The position numbers were made by a program, and so were the translations under genes. This document shows, piece after piece, positions 21,105 to 30,282 of a stretch of DNA of 64,000 bases. Origin of the DNA: Eledone cirrhosa (taxonomy: Eukaryota > Mollusca > Cephalopoda > Octopoda > Eledonidae); assembly GCA_964016885.1 (NCBI GenBank), contig OZ024743.1, forward strand, positions 77,545,541 through 77,609,540, written 5' to 3'. The stretch's first letter is position 1. The number at the start of each line of letters is the position of its first letter. The notes beneath the pieces are model-generated. The model saw nothing but the letters and a program-made list of their open reading frames with translations. It was not told where the DNA came from and searched no databases.

Positions 21105-21535
21105 TCTCCGAATTGTAATTGTAGAAGCCCCAGTAACTGCCCCCTGGAAGGCAGTAGCTTAGTTTATGAATGTAGGGTAATACCAATAACCAAACCTTCG
21201 CCTATATCGGAGCTACGGCTAATGCCTTTAATGAACGCTGCTATAACCACTGCCACACCTTTAGAGGAGTGGATAATAAAAGCAGCACCACCCTCTCCGA
21301 ACTGGTGTGGCGGTTCAAGCATGACAACATGGGATACAACTTGTCGTTGTCCAAGGTGGCCTCAGCCCAACCCTACAGGGGAGGTGGACATGACTCATGC
21401 AATCTATGTGTCACCGACATTATGGAGATAATCGAGAGGGGAACACAAGTTATCAATAAAAGGAGTAATCTGTTCAGCACCTGCCACCACAAATCAACTG
21501 GAACCTTCCTCAGACTGTATGGATTAACAGCATAG
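21105..21535 (+). pseudogene. GIY-YIG endonuclease ORF relic
   Basis: CNCRSPSNCPLEGSSLVYEC (21116-21175) is followed, after a one- or two-base frameshift near 21200, by YIGATANAFNERCYNHCHTF at 21203. This reproduces the C-x-C...C linker, the VY and YIG strands and the conserved R and N-H of GIY-YIG nucleases. It continues with SELVWRFKHDN, SCNLCVTDIME, LLN-like INKRSNLFSTCHH to a stop at 21535. This nuclease type belongs to retroelements related to PLEs and differs from the nuclease at 4.4 and 12.7 kb. No RT remains upstream. A second relic of the type is at 36.9 kb. Confidence 0.72.
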
Positions 21536-21908
21536 TTGTACTGGTTGAGGTCCAGTACAAAGCTTGACCATGGGAGCCGGACGTGGCCACACACCGGCCC
21601 CAGCATCGGGTAAATCCTGGATAGCTTGTGTGTCCCCGCTCCGAATCACTCTACCACCATTCTGTTATGCACGCATGGGATCTTATGAGGGTCTGTGTCT
21701 TATATCCCTTTGTTCCTTGTTCCTTGTTCTCCGTATGTATACCTGCTTTTGTATTAATGTATAATCATTGTTCCGTTTGTTCCTATGTTCTCCATATATG
21801 TACCTGAATTGATATCTATGTTTTTCTGTTCTTATATTCGCTTCCTACAGCTCACTTCCACAGTCTAGCAGCCCTTTTTGTCGGAGGTGGTTGTTACCGT
21901 TGTTATTA
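21536..21908 (+). other. 3' flank of the GIY-YIG relic
   Basis: No gene. TTTGTTCCTTGTTCC / TTCTCCGTATGTATACCTG and TTTGTTCCTATGTTCTCCATATATGTACCTG form a diverged direct repeat (21705-21810). This is probably 3' UTR of the relic element. Confidence 0.45.
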
Positions 21909-22068
21909 TTAATTGTTTCTACTTTTGGCACAAGGCCAGCAATACCCAGTGCATTACTGATACTTTATTTTATCGACCCAGTAAGGATGAAAGGCAAAGT
22001 TGACCTCGACGGGATTTGAACTCAGAATGGCAAGGGTCGTAACTCTATGTGTCAAAGCAGATACTGGT
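21909..22068 (-). mobile_element. tRNA-derived SINE, partial head
   Basis: In reverse orientation: B box (GTTCAAATCCC) at about 22009-22020, the GCCTTTCATCCTTACTGGGTCG body, and the 3' end GCCAAAAGTAGAAACAATTAA running into (AAT)n at 21899-21910. The A-box half is cut where the next LINE copy begins near 22066. Confidence 0.85.
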
Positions 22069-23079
22069 CTTTGGTGGACCACGACGGGCGCATGCTACTC
22101 GATCCCAGGCAAATGTGTGAAGCTTTTCAGCGACACTTCGCTCAGCTGTTCGGTGTCTTCAGGCGTTCACAGCCCTCGACCAATCGGGCAATGTGATCGG
22201 TGGAAACTCCACCTTGGCGTTCTATAGGGGATTAGTGGAGGGGAAGAGCGACGACGTACTTGGAGAAACTCTAGGCGTCGACGAAAATCAACTAGCCAAT
22301 CTCTACGGAAGAACTTTCGGGCCGGGGCCTATGGACAATTTCCAGAAATCCCTGGCCTGGCAGTGCTACCGAGGAGCTTTGCCAGTTCGGGATAAACTCT
22401 ATAGGCATGGAAGTGCCGTCAGCCGAGCATGTCCGAGATGCGCGCAGGGCGACGAAACCGTCCTGCACGCACTCGTCCAGTGTCCGAACATTGCTGACTT
22501 GTGGGTTTATGTCGAACACCTGCTGTCGCATGTAGAACGGATCCGGCTATCAGCTGAGTCCATCGTGAGGATTGCCCCACCCTATTCCTTTAGCCGGGAA
22601 GGGCAGGCAGTTTTTATCTGTCTGGTGGCCATGGCTGAAGACGAGCACTTACCTCTTCGGTGATGCCCTGATTAACTTTTTCAAATTTCATTTGAAAAGG
22701 AAAATCAGGGTAGAGAGGGAAGTGCTCTCTTCCCAGCATTTTGTTGAAAGATGGGTGAGAGAAGCAAGTATGGCCCGAATGAATGGGCCTTCTCTGAGTA
22801 TGTGCCTGTAAATTGAAGGTGGAAAACTGGGAGAGGACATTGCCTTGGTGGTCAGGGTCACCGTGGATTTTTTTAATGGGCTTTCTCCACGATGGCCCTC
22901 GGAAGTCTCCCCTACTTGGGGAATTTTTCATTGTTCCTTTTTTGTTATACCTCTGTTTTTTTTTACACGCAGTTATGCCCATTTGTACCGTCCTGTATTG
23001 TCCTGTACTGTCCTTAATGTCTACTTTATGTAAACCCTTGTGGTTAATAAAAAAATCATTATTATTATTATTATTATTG
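22066..23079 (+). mobile_element. Tx1-like LINE copy 1, with internal deletions
   Basis: 22068-22150 equals 23467-23549 of copy 2. At 22151 the sequence jumps to the equivalent of 25066, so about 1.5 kb (most of the RT) is missing. A second deletion of 35 bases at GGC-TGAAG (22628; compare 25548-25582) shifts the frame. The rest follows copy 2 to the 3' UTR (CCTGTACTGTCCTTAATGTC) and an (ATT)n tail at 23056-23079. The residual frame 22193-22663 keeps the C-terminal knuckle CPRCAQGDETVLHALVQC. It is a non-coding remnant. Confidence 0.88.
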
Positions 23080-26018
23080 AATGCTATGGTTGACGGAGAC
23101 TCGCAAGGCCTACAGAGACCGGATTAGCGAACTAGTTAAGCGGGAGTTGACGGGGGCTATCGTCAACAACAAGTGGTGGTTTGCTCTGAAAAGAGCAATT
23201 AGAATAGAGTCCATTAGGTTTAGTAAGGCTTTAGCAATAGAGAAAAATAGAGCAGAGGGAGAACTAGTTAGAAAATTAGACGAGGCGCTTAGTAAAGACA
23301 TCGCTACCGAGGTGCTTGCGGCGAAATTGGCCCTTGACCAATTCTTCAATGCAAAGCACGAAGGCTGCGTTGTCAGAGCTAGGGTGCGTGCTCTCAGACA
23401 CGAGGGGACGAAGCCGTTCAATCGGCCCGAGTGGCGGAGACGCGTCGTGGAAAGAAAGCCACGATCCGGTCTTTGGTGGACCACGACGGGCGCATGCTAC
23501 TCGATCCCGGGCAAATGTGTGAAGCTTTTCAGCGACACTTCGCTCAGCTGTTCAGGGGCAGCGGTGGGCCGGGTCGAGGGATGGACTTTAGTGTCTAGCT
23601 CGACGGACTGCCGCGGCTCTCGGCCACTGAGGCGGAGTGTTGCGAAAAGCCGATAACAGCCGCTGAAGTACGGGAGGCAATGACTGGCTGCACAAGGGGT
23701 AAATCGCCTGGTTTGGATGGTCTGCCCTATGAACTTTACGTACAGATAACAGACTTGTTCGGAGGCCTCTTGGCGGACGTCTACTGCAACTGGCAACAGA
23801 ACGGGAGAATTCCCAGCTCTGTGAGCCGAGGAGCGGTGGCACTGCTGAGAAAGGATCCGAACAAGGGGGATAACATAGATAATTTCAGGCCCATAACTCT
23901 GCTAAACACAGAGTTCAAGATTTTGACCAAGGTGCTAGCAAAGAGGTTCTTGTCGTTGGTGGTCTGGTGGGAGAGGCGCAGACATGCGCCATTCCCGACA
24001 GATCCATCCACGACAACCTCCACCTCATGCGATACATCGTAGAGAGGGTAGCTAGGGAACCTCGCACGGGTGGGTCTTTGATTAATTTAGATCAGTCGAA
24101 AGCCTTCGATAGGGTCGACCATCGTTACCTAGCGGCAGTCCTGAGGGCGGCTGGCTTTGGGCCCGTCTTCAGAGGCTGGATCGCTGCCATGCACAGCGAC
24201 ATCTGCTCTGTGGTGAGAGTGAACGGTCACCTTTCGGAACCGTTCAACATCATGCGTTCGGTCCGCCAAGGATGTCCCCTTTCGTCCCTCTTGTACGTAT
24301 TGACTCTCGAGCCATTACTGCACAAACTGGAGACGTTGAGGGGGGGGGGGGGTCCCGCGCGAACTAGGATGCGGAAGATCCGTGTCAGCATATGCGGACG
24401 ATGTCACCGTAGTGGTGTCGAACGCCAAACACATCGAGGCGATCGGCACTACACTAAGAGAATACGAAGCGGTGACAGGAGCAATGATCAACCAGGAAAA
24501 GTCAGTGGGCCTGTAGATCGGCACCTGGAGAGGCAGGTCCATGCCGTCCAACAGCGTCGTCGGGTGCTGGACGGACGGACCGGTTAAATTGCTAGGGATC
24601 TGGTTCGGTCCGGACCTCCAGACGGACAAAAACTGGGACGAGGTGACGAGCAGGGTGGTTTCTCTCACCCAGAAATGGGCCGAGAGGAAGCTATCCCTGA
24701 AAGGTCGAGCGGAGGTGGCTAACGCGTACATCGCGTCCGTCATCTACTACCGCCTGACCGTCGTACCTTGCCCTAAGCCCCGCCTGACTGCGCTTGAGCA
24801 TTTGCTCTTTCGCTTTTTGTGGAAGGGACGCGCTCCGATGGTCAGGTGGTCCATCTGCTGTCAACACCCGCTACGTGGAGGGCTGGGCATGCCGTGGCTG
24901 ATGATGCGCAGACACGCGCTCAGGCTACGACATCTCCACCTCTTCCTCGACGGTGATCAGGTGTGGTCGCCGTTTGCAAGACACGTTTTTCCCCAGCTCG
25001 TCTCCTTGACGGAACTGCAGTCCTGGGTCAAGCGAAGACCGAGAGGGAGCGCTTGGAGACTGGAATGTCTTCAGGCGCTCACAGCCCTCGACCAATCGGG
25101 CAATGTGATCGGTGGAAACTCCACCTTGGCGTTCTATAGGGGATTAGTGGAGGGGAAGAGCGACGACGTACTTGGAGAAACTCTAGGCGTCGACGAAAAT
25201 CAACTAGCCAATCTCTTCGGAAGGACTTTCGGGCCGGGGCCTATGGACAACTTCCAGAAATCCCTGGCCTGGCAGTGCTACCGAGGAGCTTTGCCAGTTC
25301 GGGATAAACTCTACAGGCATGGAGGTGCCGTCAGCCGGGCATGTCCGAGATGCGCGCAGGGCGACGAAACCGTCCTGCACGCACTCGTCCAGTGTCCGAG
25401 CATTGCTGACTTGTGGGTTTATGTCGAACACCTGCTGTCACGTGTAGGACCTATCCAGCTATCAGCTGAGTCCATCGTGAGGATTGCCCCGCCCCCTTCC
25501 TTTAGCCTGGAAGGGCAGGCAGTTTTTATCTGTCTGGCGGCCATGGCGAAAGAGATAGTATGGTGGACACGTTTGAAAGGGCTGAAGACGAGCACCTACC
25601 TCTTCGGTGATGCCCTGATTAACTTTTTCAAATTTCATTTGAAAAGGAAAATCAGGGTAGAGAGGGAAGTGCTCTCTTCCCAGCATTTTGTTGAAAGATG
25701 GGTGAGAGAAGCAAGTATGGCCCGAATGAATGGGCCTTCTCTGAGTATGTGTCTGTAAATTAAAGGCGGAAAACTGGGAGAGGGCACTTGCCCTGGTGGT
25801 CAGGGCCACTGTGGTCTTTTAATGGGCTTTCTCCACAAATGTCCCTTGGAAGTCTCCCCCCTATTGGGGAATTTTTCTTTGTTATTTTATTTCAACCTCT
25901 GTTTTTTTACACGCAGAAATGCCCATTTGTACCGTCCTGTATTGTCCTGTACTGTCCTTAATGTCTACTTTATGTGAACCCTTGTGGTTAATAAAGAAAA
26001 CATTATTATTATTATTAT
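23080..26018 (+). mobile_element. Tx1-like LINE copy 2, 5'-truncated
   Basis: It begins immediately after the (ATT)n tail of copy 1, covers the ORF2 part from just before the RT to the stop, a 3' UTR of about 240 bases and an (ATT)n tail (25998-26018). The endonuclease and ORF1 are missing. The head-to-tail position suggests insertion into the ATT tail of copy 1. Confidence 0.9.
23081..25758 (+). pseudogene. Tx1/L1-like LINE reverse transcriptase (broken)
   Basis: In order: WWFALKRAIRIES; SLVDHDGRMLLDPGQMCEAF; KSPGLDGLPYELY (RT finger); GDNIDNFRPITLLNTEFKIL; motif A SLINLDQSKAFDRVDHRYL (about 24075-24130); motif B RQGCPLSSLLYVL; motif C AYADDVTVVVS (about 24390); KLLGIWFGPDLQ; CCHC CPRCAQGDETVLHALVQC (25345-25400) and a basic end. 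The LDQSKAFDRVDH wording and C-terminal knuckle fit the Tx1 branch of L1-like LINEs. Breaks: frameshifts near 23470 and 23957, a run of 12 G at about 24341-24352 and a TAG near 24513. The last 405 codons (24541-25758) are open. All catalytic aspartates can still be read across the frames. Confidence 0.88.
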
Positions 26019-26055
26019 GTCTACTTTATGTAAACCCTTGTGGTTAATAAAGAAA

Positions 26056-26099
<44 letters not shown>
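26018..26099 (+). mobile_element. Third, 40-base LINE tail inserted in the ATT tail of copy 2
   Basis: TGTCTACTTTATGTAAACCC, TTGTGGTTAATAAAGAAATC and then (ATT)n repeat the last bases of copy 2 immediately after its own tail. It is either an extremely 5'-truncated insertion into the ATT tail or a slippage duplication. Confidence 0.7.
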
Positions 26100-28529
26100 G
26101 TTGTTATTCCTTGAATCTCAGTCATTGATGTTGGTTAACTGGAAAGTCCGTTGGATTGAATATCAAGCCACTACCTGCAGCCTCAGATATTCAGGACGTA
26201 TCGGAGGGTTCTTGCTGTTCCAAGCAAGCATGCCTTTTGAAGCGTTCCAAAAAGCGTGAAGGGGCCGATTTTCTTTAACCATCCCTGGAAACTTTTGGAG
26301 ATAGTCCCCAGTGCGCCTATGACAATCGGGATCACTTTGACTTCATGGCAGTTCCAAATCCTTTTCACCTCCCACTTTAGGTCCTGGTATCGGTTAATTT
26401 TCTCCCTCTCCTTCTCTTGCACTCTCGTGTCGAACGGGCAGGCCACATCCACAATCAGGCACGATCTTTTTTCTTTGTCCACAACCACCAGGTCAGGTCT
26501 ATTGTGTTCCAGTTTTTTGTCCGTCTGTATCCTAAAATCCCATAGCACCTTCACCTGATTGTTCTCCATCACCGCCTCTGGCCTATGCTCATACCATTTC
26601 TCAGAATGTGGTAAATTGTTTACTTTGCACAGGTGCCAGTGGATCACCCTGCCCATCACATCGTGTCTCCAGCCCTTATAGTGGGTCTGGGCTAGGTGTT
26701 TACACTCGGACACAATGTGAGCCACAGTCTCCTCTCTCTCTCCACAGATCCTGCACAGTGGGCTAGCCTCCTCCTTGTAGATATGGTGCTTCAACCACTT
26801 CGTTTTGAGGGCCTGCTCCTGCGCAGCCATTAGCATTCCTTCTGTAGCCTTTTTGAGGTCTCCTCTTCTCAACCAGTTCCATGTCTGTGGATCACTAAAT
26901 TCAGTTTTCTCAAAGAAGGTACTATGAAGGGATTTTCCCTTAAGGCTGCTCTTCCTCCTTGATGTTATTTCCTCCTTGGACATCCCCTGGCCTACTGTCC
27001 CCTCCTTCAGTACAGTTCTGAGCATTGGCTCCTTACTATAGGTCACGTATTTGTATAGGTTGTTTTTCTCCATCTGAACACAGTCCTCTATGCTGATAAG
27101 ACCTCTTCCACCCTCAGATCTCCTTAGGTAGAGTCTATCGACATCACTCCTCTTGTGGAACATGTTGTAGATAGTCAATAGCTTCCTAGTCTTCCTATCC
27201 ATTTCTTTTTGTTCAGCAACATTCCATCTCAGAATTCCCGCACTGTACCTGATAATAGACACAGCTCGGGAATTTACTGCGCTTATGGCATTTCTGCTGT
27301 TCAGATGTGACTTCAATACGCTCCTTACTCTCCGAATGTATTCAGTTCTTAACAATTCCTTCATTTTTTTGTTCTTTATGCCATCAGCCTCCAGAACGCC
27401 CAAATACTTGTATCCTTCCTCAGAGTCAATTTCCTTTATCATCTCACCTGTTGGTATCTGGATCCCGTTACTTCTGCTCAACCTACCCCTCTTCATCACA
27501 ATGACTCCACATTTACTAATACCAAACTGCATACATATATCACTGCTGAAAATACGGACAGTGTCAACAAGCACATCCAACTCCTTCTCACTTTTCCCGA
27601 AGAGCTTAAGATCGTCCATGAAGAGGAGGTGATTGATGGTAAGCTCTCCCCTTCCCAACTTGTATCCTGCTCTCACTTTTCGCAGCATAATGGTCAAGGG
27701 CATCAGGGCAAGGACAAACAACAGAGGGGACAGGCTATCTCCCTGGAAGATACCTCTCTTGATCTTCACGCTTCCCAAGGATACTCCAGTTGATGTCAAC
27801 TCTGTCTCCCAGGACCCCATACTCCTGCCTAGCAACTGTCTGATGTTATCTGCCACCCTGAAGATCTCCAGGCTTTTGGTGATCCAGGAATGAGGCACCA
27901 TGTCAAATGCCTTTCTGTAGTCTATCCATCCCATGGCAAGATCAGTGTGTCTCCTCCTGCAATTCCCCATTACCATCTTATCAATAAGCAACTGGTCCTT
28001 TGTACCACGTGACTTCTTTCGGCATCCTTTCTGTTCGTCCGGTAACAAGTTGTTTGTGTGGAGGTGATGGTAGATTTCCTCAGACACAATGCTCGTCAAC
28101 AGTTTCCACATTACGGACAGACATGTGATAGGTCTATAGTTGGTAACATCATTACCCTTGATTCGGTCTTTCATTATCAGAACTGTGGTACCTTTTGTCA
28201 ACCACTCTGGCACCTCACCCGACACCAAGCAGTCATTGAACATGGCCGTCAGCTTCGGGTGGAGGGATGTTAAATGTTTAATCCAATACCCCTGCACACC
28301 ATCTGGGCCTGGTGATTTCCAGTTGGTTAGTTTTTTGGCCTGCCCCTTAAGAGTTTCAACTGTGATACTCAAATCAGTCTGTTGCTGTGCCTGCTCACCG
28401 ATCTCCCTCTGTACTGTCTCAATCCACCCTGCCTGGGCATTGTGTCTAACATCCTGCTCCCATATTCCTCTCCAGAATGTTTTAGTTTGTTCCGCCCCAG
28501 GGATCAAGTCGTTGCCTCTTTCTTTCCCC
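26100..28529 (-). mobile_element. R4/Dong-like LINE inside a (TAA)n tract, 5'-truncated
   Basis: Minus-strand element with (TAA)n on both sides: 28530-28646 at its 5' side and 26050-26099 at its 3' side. The coding part is one long open frame. The 5' UTR and N-terminal zinc fingers of a full R4/Dong protein are missing. Dong elements are known to sit in TAA repeats, which fits this location. Confidence 0.78.
26183..28507 (-). CDS. LINE polyprotein: RT plus restriction-like endonuclease (R4/Dong-like)
   Basis: 774 codons without a stop. WKSPGPDGVQGYWIKHL (63-79), VTNYRPITCLSVMWKLL, motif A GWIDYRKAFDMVPHSW (193-208), motif B GIFQGDSLSPLLFVLAL (252-268), motif C LLFMDDLKLFG (294-304), YKYLGV (366-371), CCHC knuckle C585-x2-C588-x8-H597-x4-C602, and endonuclease residues RPD (670-672) with D687 in LIVDVACPFD and a downstream lysine: the PD-(D/E)xK nuclease of R2/R4-type LINEs. 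FMDD replaces the common FADD. The protein nicks the target and copies element RNA there. The frame opens directly beyond the TAA tract at RGNDLIPGAEQTKTFW, so the start shown is not a true start; the N-terminus is truncated. R4/Dong rather than R2 is inferred from wording and target. Confidence 0.87.
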   Translation of the reverse strand: MIPGAEQTKTFWRGIWEQDVRHNAQAGWIETVQREIGEQAQQQTDLSITVETLKGQAKKLTNWKSPGPDGVQGYWIKHLTSLHPKLTAMFNDCLVSGEVPEWLTKGTTVLIMKDRIKGNDVTNYRPITCLSVMWKLLTSIVSEEIYHHLHTNNLLPDEQKGCRKKSRGTKDQLLIDKMVMGNCRRRHTDLAMGWIDYRKAFDMVPHSWITKSLEIFRVADNIRQLLGRSMGSWETELTSTGVSLGSVKIKRGIFQGDSLSPLLFVLALMPLTIMLRKVRAGYKLGRGELTINHLLFMDDLKLFGKSEKELDVLVDTVRIFSSDICMQFGISKCGVIVMKRGRLSRSNGIQIPTGEMIKEIDSEEGYKYLGVLEADGIKNKKMKELLRTEYIRRVRSVLKSHLNSRNAISAVNSRAVSIIRYSAGILRWNVAEQKEMDRKTRKLLTIYNMFHKRSDVDRLYLRRSEGGRGLISIEDCVQMEKNNLYKYVTYSKEPMLRTVLKEGTVGQGMSKEEITSRRKSSLKGKSLHSTFFEKTEFSDPQTWNWLRRGDLKKATEGMLMAAQEQALKTKWLKHHIYKEEASPLCRICGEREETVAHIVSECKHLAQTHYKGWRHDVMGRVIHWHLCKVNNLPHSEKWYEHRPEAVMENNQVKVLWDFRIQTDKKLEHNRPDLVVVDKEKRSCLIVDVACPFDTRVQEKEREKINRYQDLKWEVKRIWNCHEVKVIPIVIGALGTISKSFQGWLKKIGPFTLFGTLQKACLLGTARTLRYVLNI

Positions 28530-28646
<117 letters not shown>

Positions 28647-29085
28647 CTCTTCGGTAATGCCTTCATTAACTTTTTCAGGTTTCGCCTAAAAAGGAAAATA
28701 AGGGTGGAGAGGGAAGTGCTACCTTCCAGCCAGTTTGTTTAAAGGTGAGTAAGCGATGTATGAATGGCTCTTGTGAATGGGCCTACCCTGAGCGTGTGCC
28801 TGTAGCAGCGTAGGAGGAAAACTGGAATAGGGTACTTGCCCTAGCGGTCAGGGTAACCGTGGCTTTTTCGTGGGCTTTCTCCACGAGCGACCCTCGGAAG
28901 TCTCCCCCCCCTATTGGGGAATTGTTTCCTTGTTTCTTTTTTGTTACATCCTCTGTTTTTTTTTTACACGCAGAAATGCCCATTTGTACCGCCCTGTATT
29001 GTCCTGTGTTATCCTTAATGTTATACTTTGTGTCAACCCTCGTGGTGAATAAAGAAATCATTATTATTATTATTATTATTGTCGT
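28647..29085 (+). mobile_element. Tx1-like LINE copy 3, 3' end only
   Basis: It starts within ORF2 (CTCTTCGGTAATGCCTTCAT, equal to 25601 on) and runs through the 3' UTR to AATAAAGAAATCATTATT and a tail ending near 29085. It is more diverged than copies 1 and 2 and lies directly after the (ATT)n tract, the third Tx1-like copy found at an ATT repeat. Confidence 0.88.
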
Positions 29086-29143
29086 TATTGTTGTAATTAT
29101 GTTTTCTTTTTGTGCAATGGCCATACTCGATAACGAGGGGGCA

Positions 29144-29149
<6 letters not shown>

Positions 29150-29224
<75 letters not shown>

Positions 29225-29225
29225 A
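29150..29225. repeat. (TA)n microsatellite
   Basis: About 75 bases of TA with one ACA interruption. The flanks 29086-29149 and 29226-29404 are unremarkable; a second TA block is at 29405-29438. Confidence 0.97.
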
Positions 29226-29401
29226 TGTAGGAGGTGAGTTTTATTGTAGTACAATAAAGCAATGCAGATATCGGATAAGTAGCACTCTACAGTTTGTAGG
29301 ACTGGAGTATAAATAATATATAAGATCAACATGATATGTTGATTTAAAACTTAGACATGGCCTGGGTCAATACTGGCCGAAACCTATCAAAGTTATCAAA
29401 G

Positions 29402-29437
<36 letters not shown>

Positions 29438-29445
<8 letters not shown>

Positions 29446-29936
29446 GTGAGGTTTTTTTTACAAAATGAAAAATAACCGAGGTGTCATACACGAGTGAAAG
29501 TATAAAGAAAAAGAGATGAAATCGAAAATGCAACTGGAGTCTTATTTTTAAAAAAAATATATATATTTATTTGGTTCCTTTACCGGTTTCGCAGTTCTTC
29601 TGCTTTTCAAAAGGTGAGTTGAGATGTAGGGTCTGTGGTTTTTCTCACATCTAGTTGGTCTCTGAATGTTACTTGTTTTATATGGAAAAAGTGGCTCGAA
29701 ATGCCAGGTTTTTCGAGAAGTAATTTGATTGGTTTGTCAATAATTATAATAAATTTCGCGCCAGTTCGCGTTACAATTGTTCTTCAAATAAGAGGGGGGA
29801 GGGGGGTTGTCACAGGTTGTTTTTTCATATATGAGTGTTTGAATTTCTTTTTACTTGAAAAAAGGAGGCTCACGAAGGCTTTTTTTTGGTTGATTATAAA
29901 TGAAATTATGGCTGTCACGTGAACAAATTTTCATTA
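29438..29936. mobile_element. Solo copy of the hammerhead-like repeat of the 11 kb palindrome
   Basis: From TTAGAAAGTGAGGTTTTTTT to GGCTGTCACGTGAAC it matches the mirrored right arm plus spacer of 11140-11925 in plus orientation, at near identity. This shows that the unit is dispersed and about 500 bases long. No coding capacity. The size and ribozyme-like motif resemble small non-autonomous hammerhead retroelements (retrozymes) or a PLE terminal repeat. Confidence 0.8.
29577..29614 (-). ncRNA. Hammerhead-like motif, third copy
   Basis: Identical in all paired and core bases to 11218-11255: CCTT, TTGAAAA, GCAGAAGAACTGC, GAAA, ACCGGT, A, AAGG on the minus strand. Confidence 0.58.
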
Positions 29937-30008
29937 AATTTTTGTGCCCATATTTGGAAATCCATTCTGTAGCCTTTTTAGAGAATTTTTTGATAAGTAA
30001 AAGATAAT
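29937..30008. other. Short spacer and left target-site duplication
   Basis: Non-coding. The last 20 bases (29989-30008, TTTGATAAGTAAAAGATAAT) are the left target-site duplication of the SINE. Confidence 0.75.
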
Positions 30009-30194
30009 TGTTTCTACTTTTGGCACAAGGCCAGCAATTACTCAGTACATTACTGGTACTTTATTTTATCGACCCCGTAAGGATGAAAGGCAAAGTTAAC
30101 CTCGGCGGGATTTGAACTCAGAATGGCAAGGGCCGTAACTCTATGCGTCAAAGCATGGCGTCCAACCCTCTACCGATACTGCCAATTCACCGCC
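30009..30194 (-). mobile_element. tRNA-derived SINE with 20-bp target-site duplications
   Basis: TTTGATAAGTAAAAGATAAT stands at 29989-30008 and again at 30195-30214. On the minus strand the element starts GGCGGTGAATTGGCAGTATC (A box within TGGCAGTATCGG, about 30170-30185) and has a B box GAGTTCAAATCCCG at about 30106-30119. It continues with GCCTTTCATCCTTACGGGGT and ends AAAAGTAGAAACA. RNA polymerase III would read it from this internal promoter. The complete structure and exact duplication mark a recent insertion, probably driven by a LINE sharing its 3' end. Confidence 0.93.
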
Positions 30195-30282
30195 TTTGAT
30201 AAGTAAAAGATAATGGTCAAGAGAAAGGGATGGGAGAATTGTTCTGGTTCAGTGAATATGGTTAGTTCGCTGGGGTGTCAGA

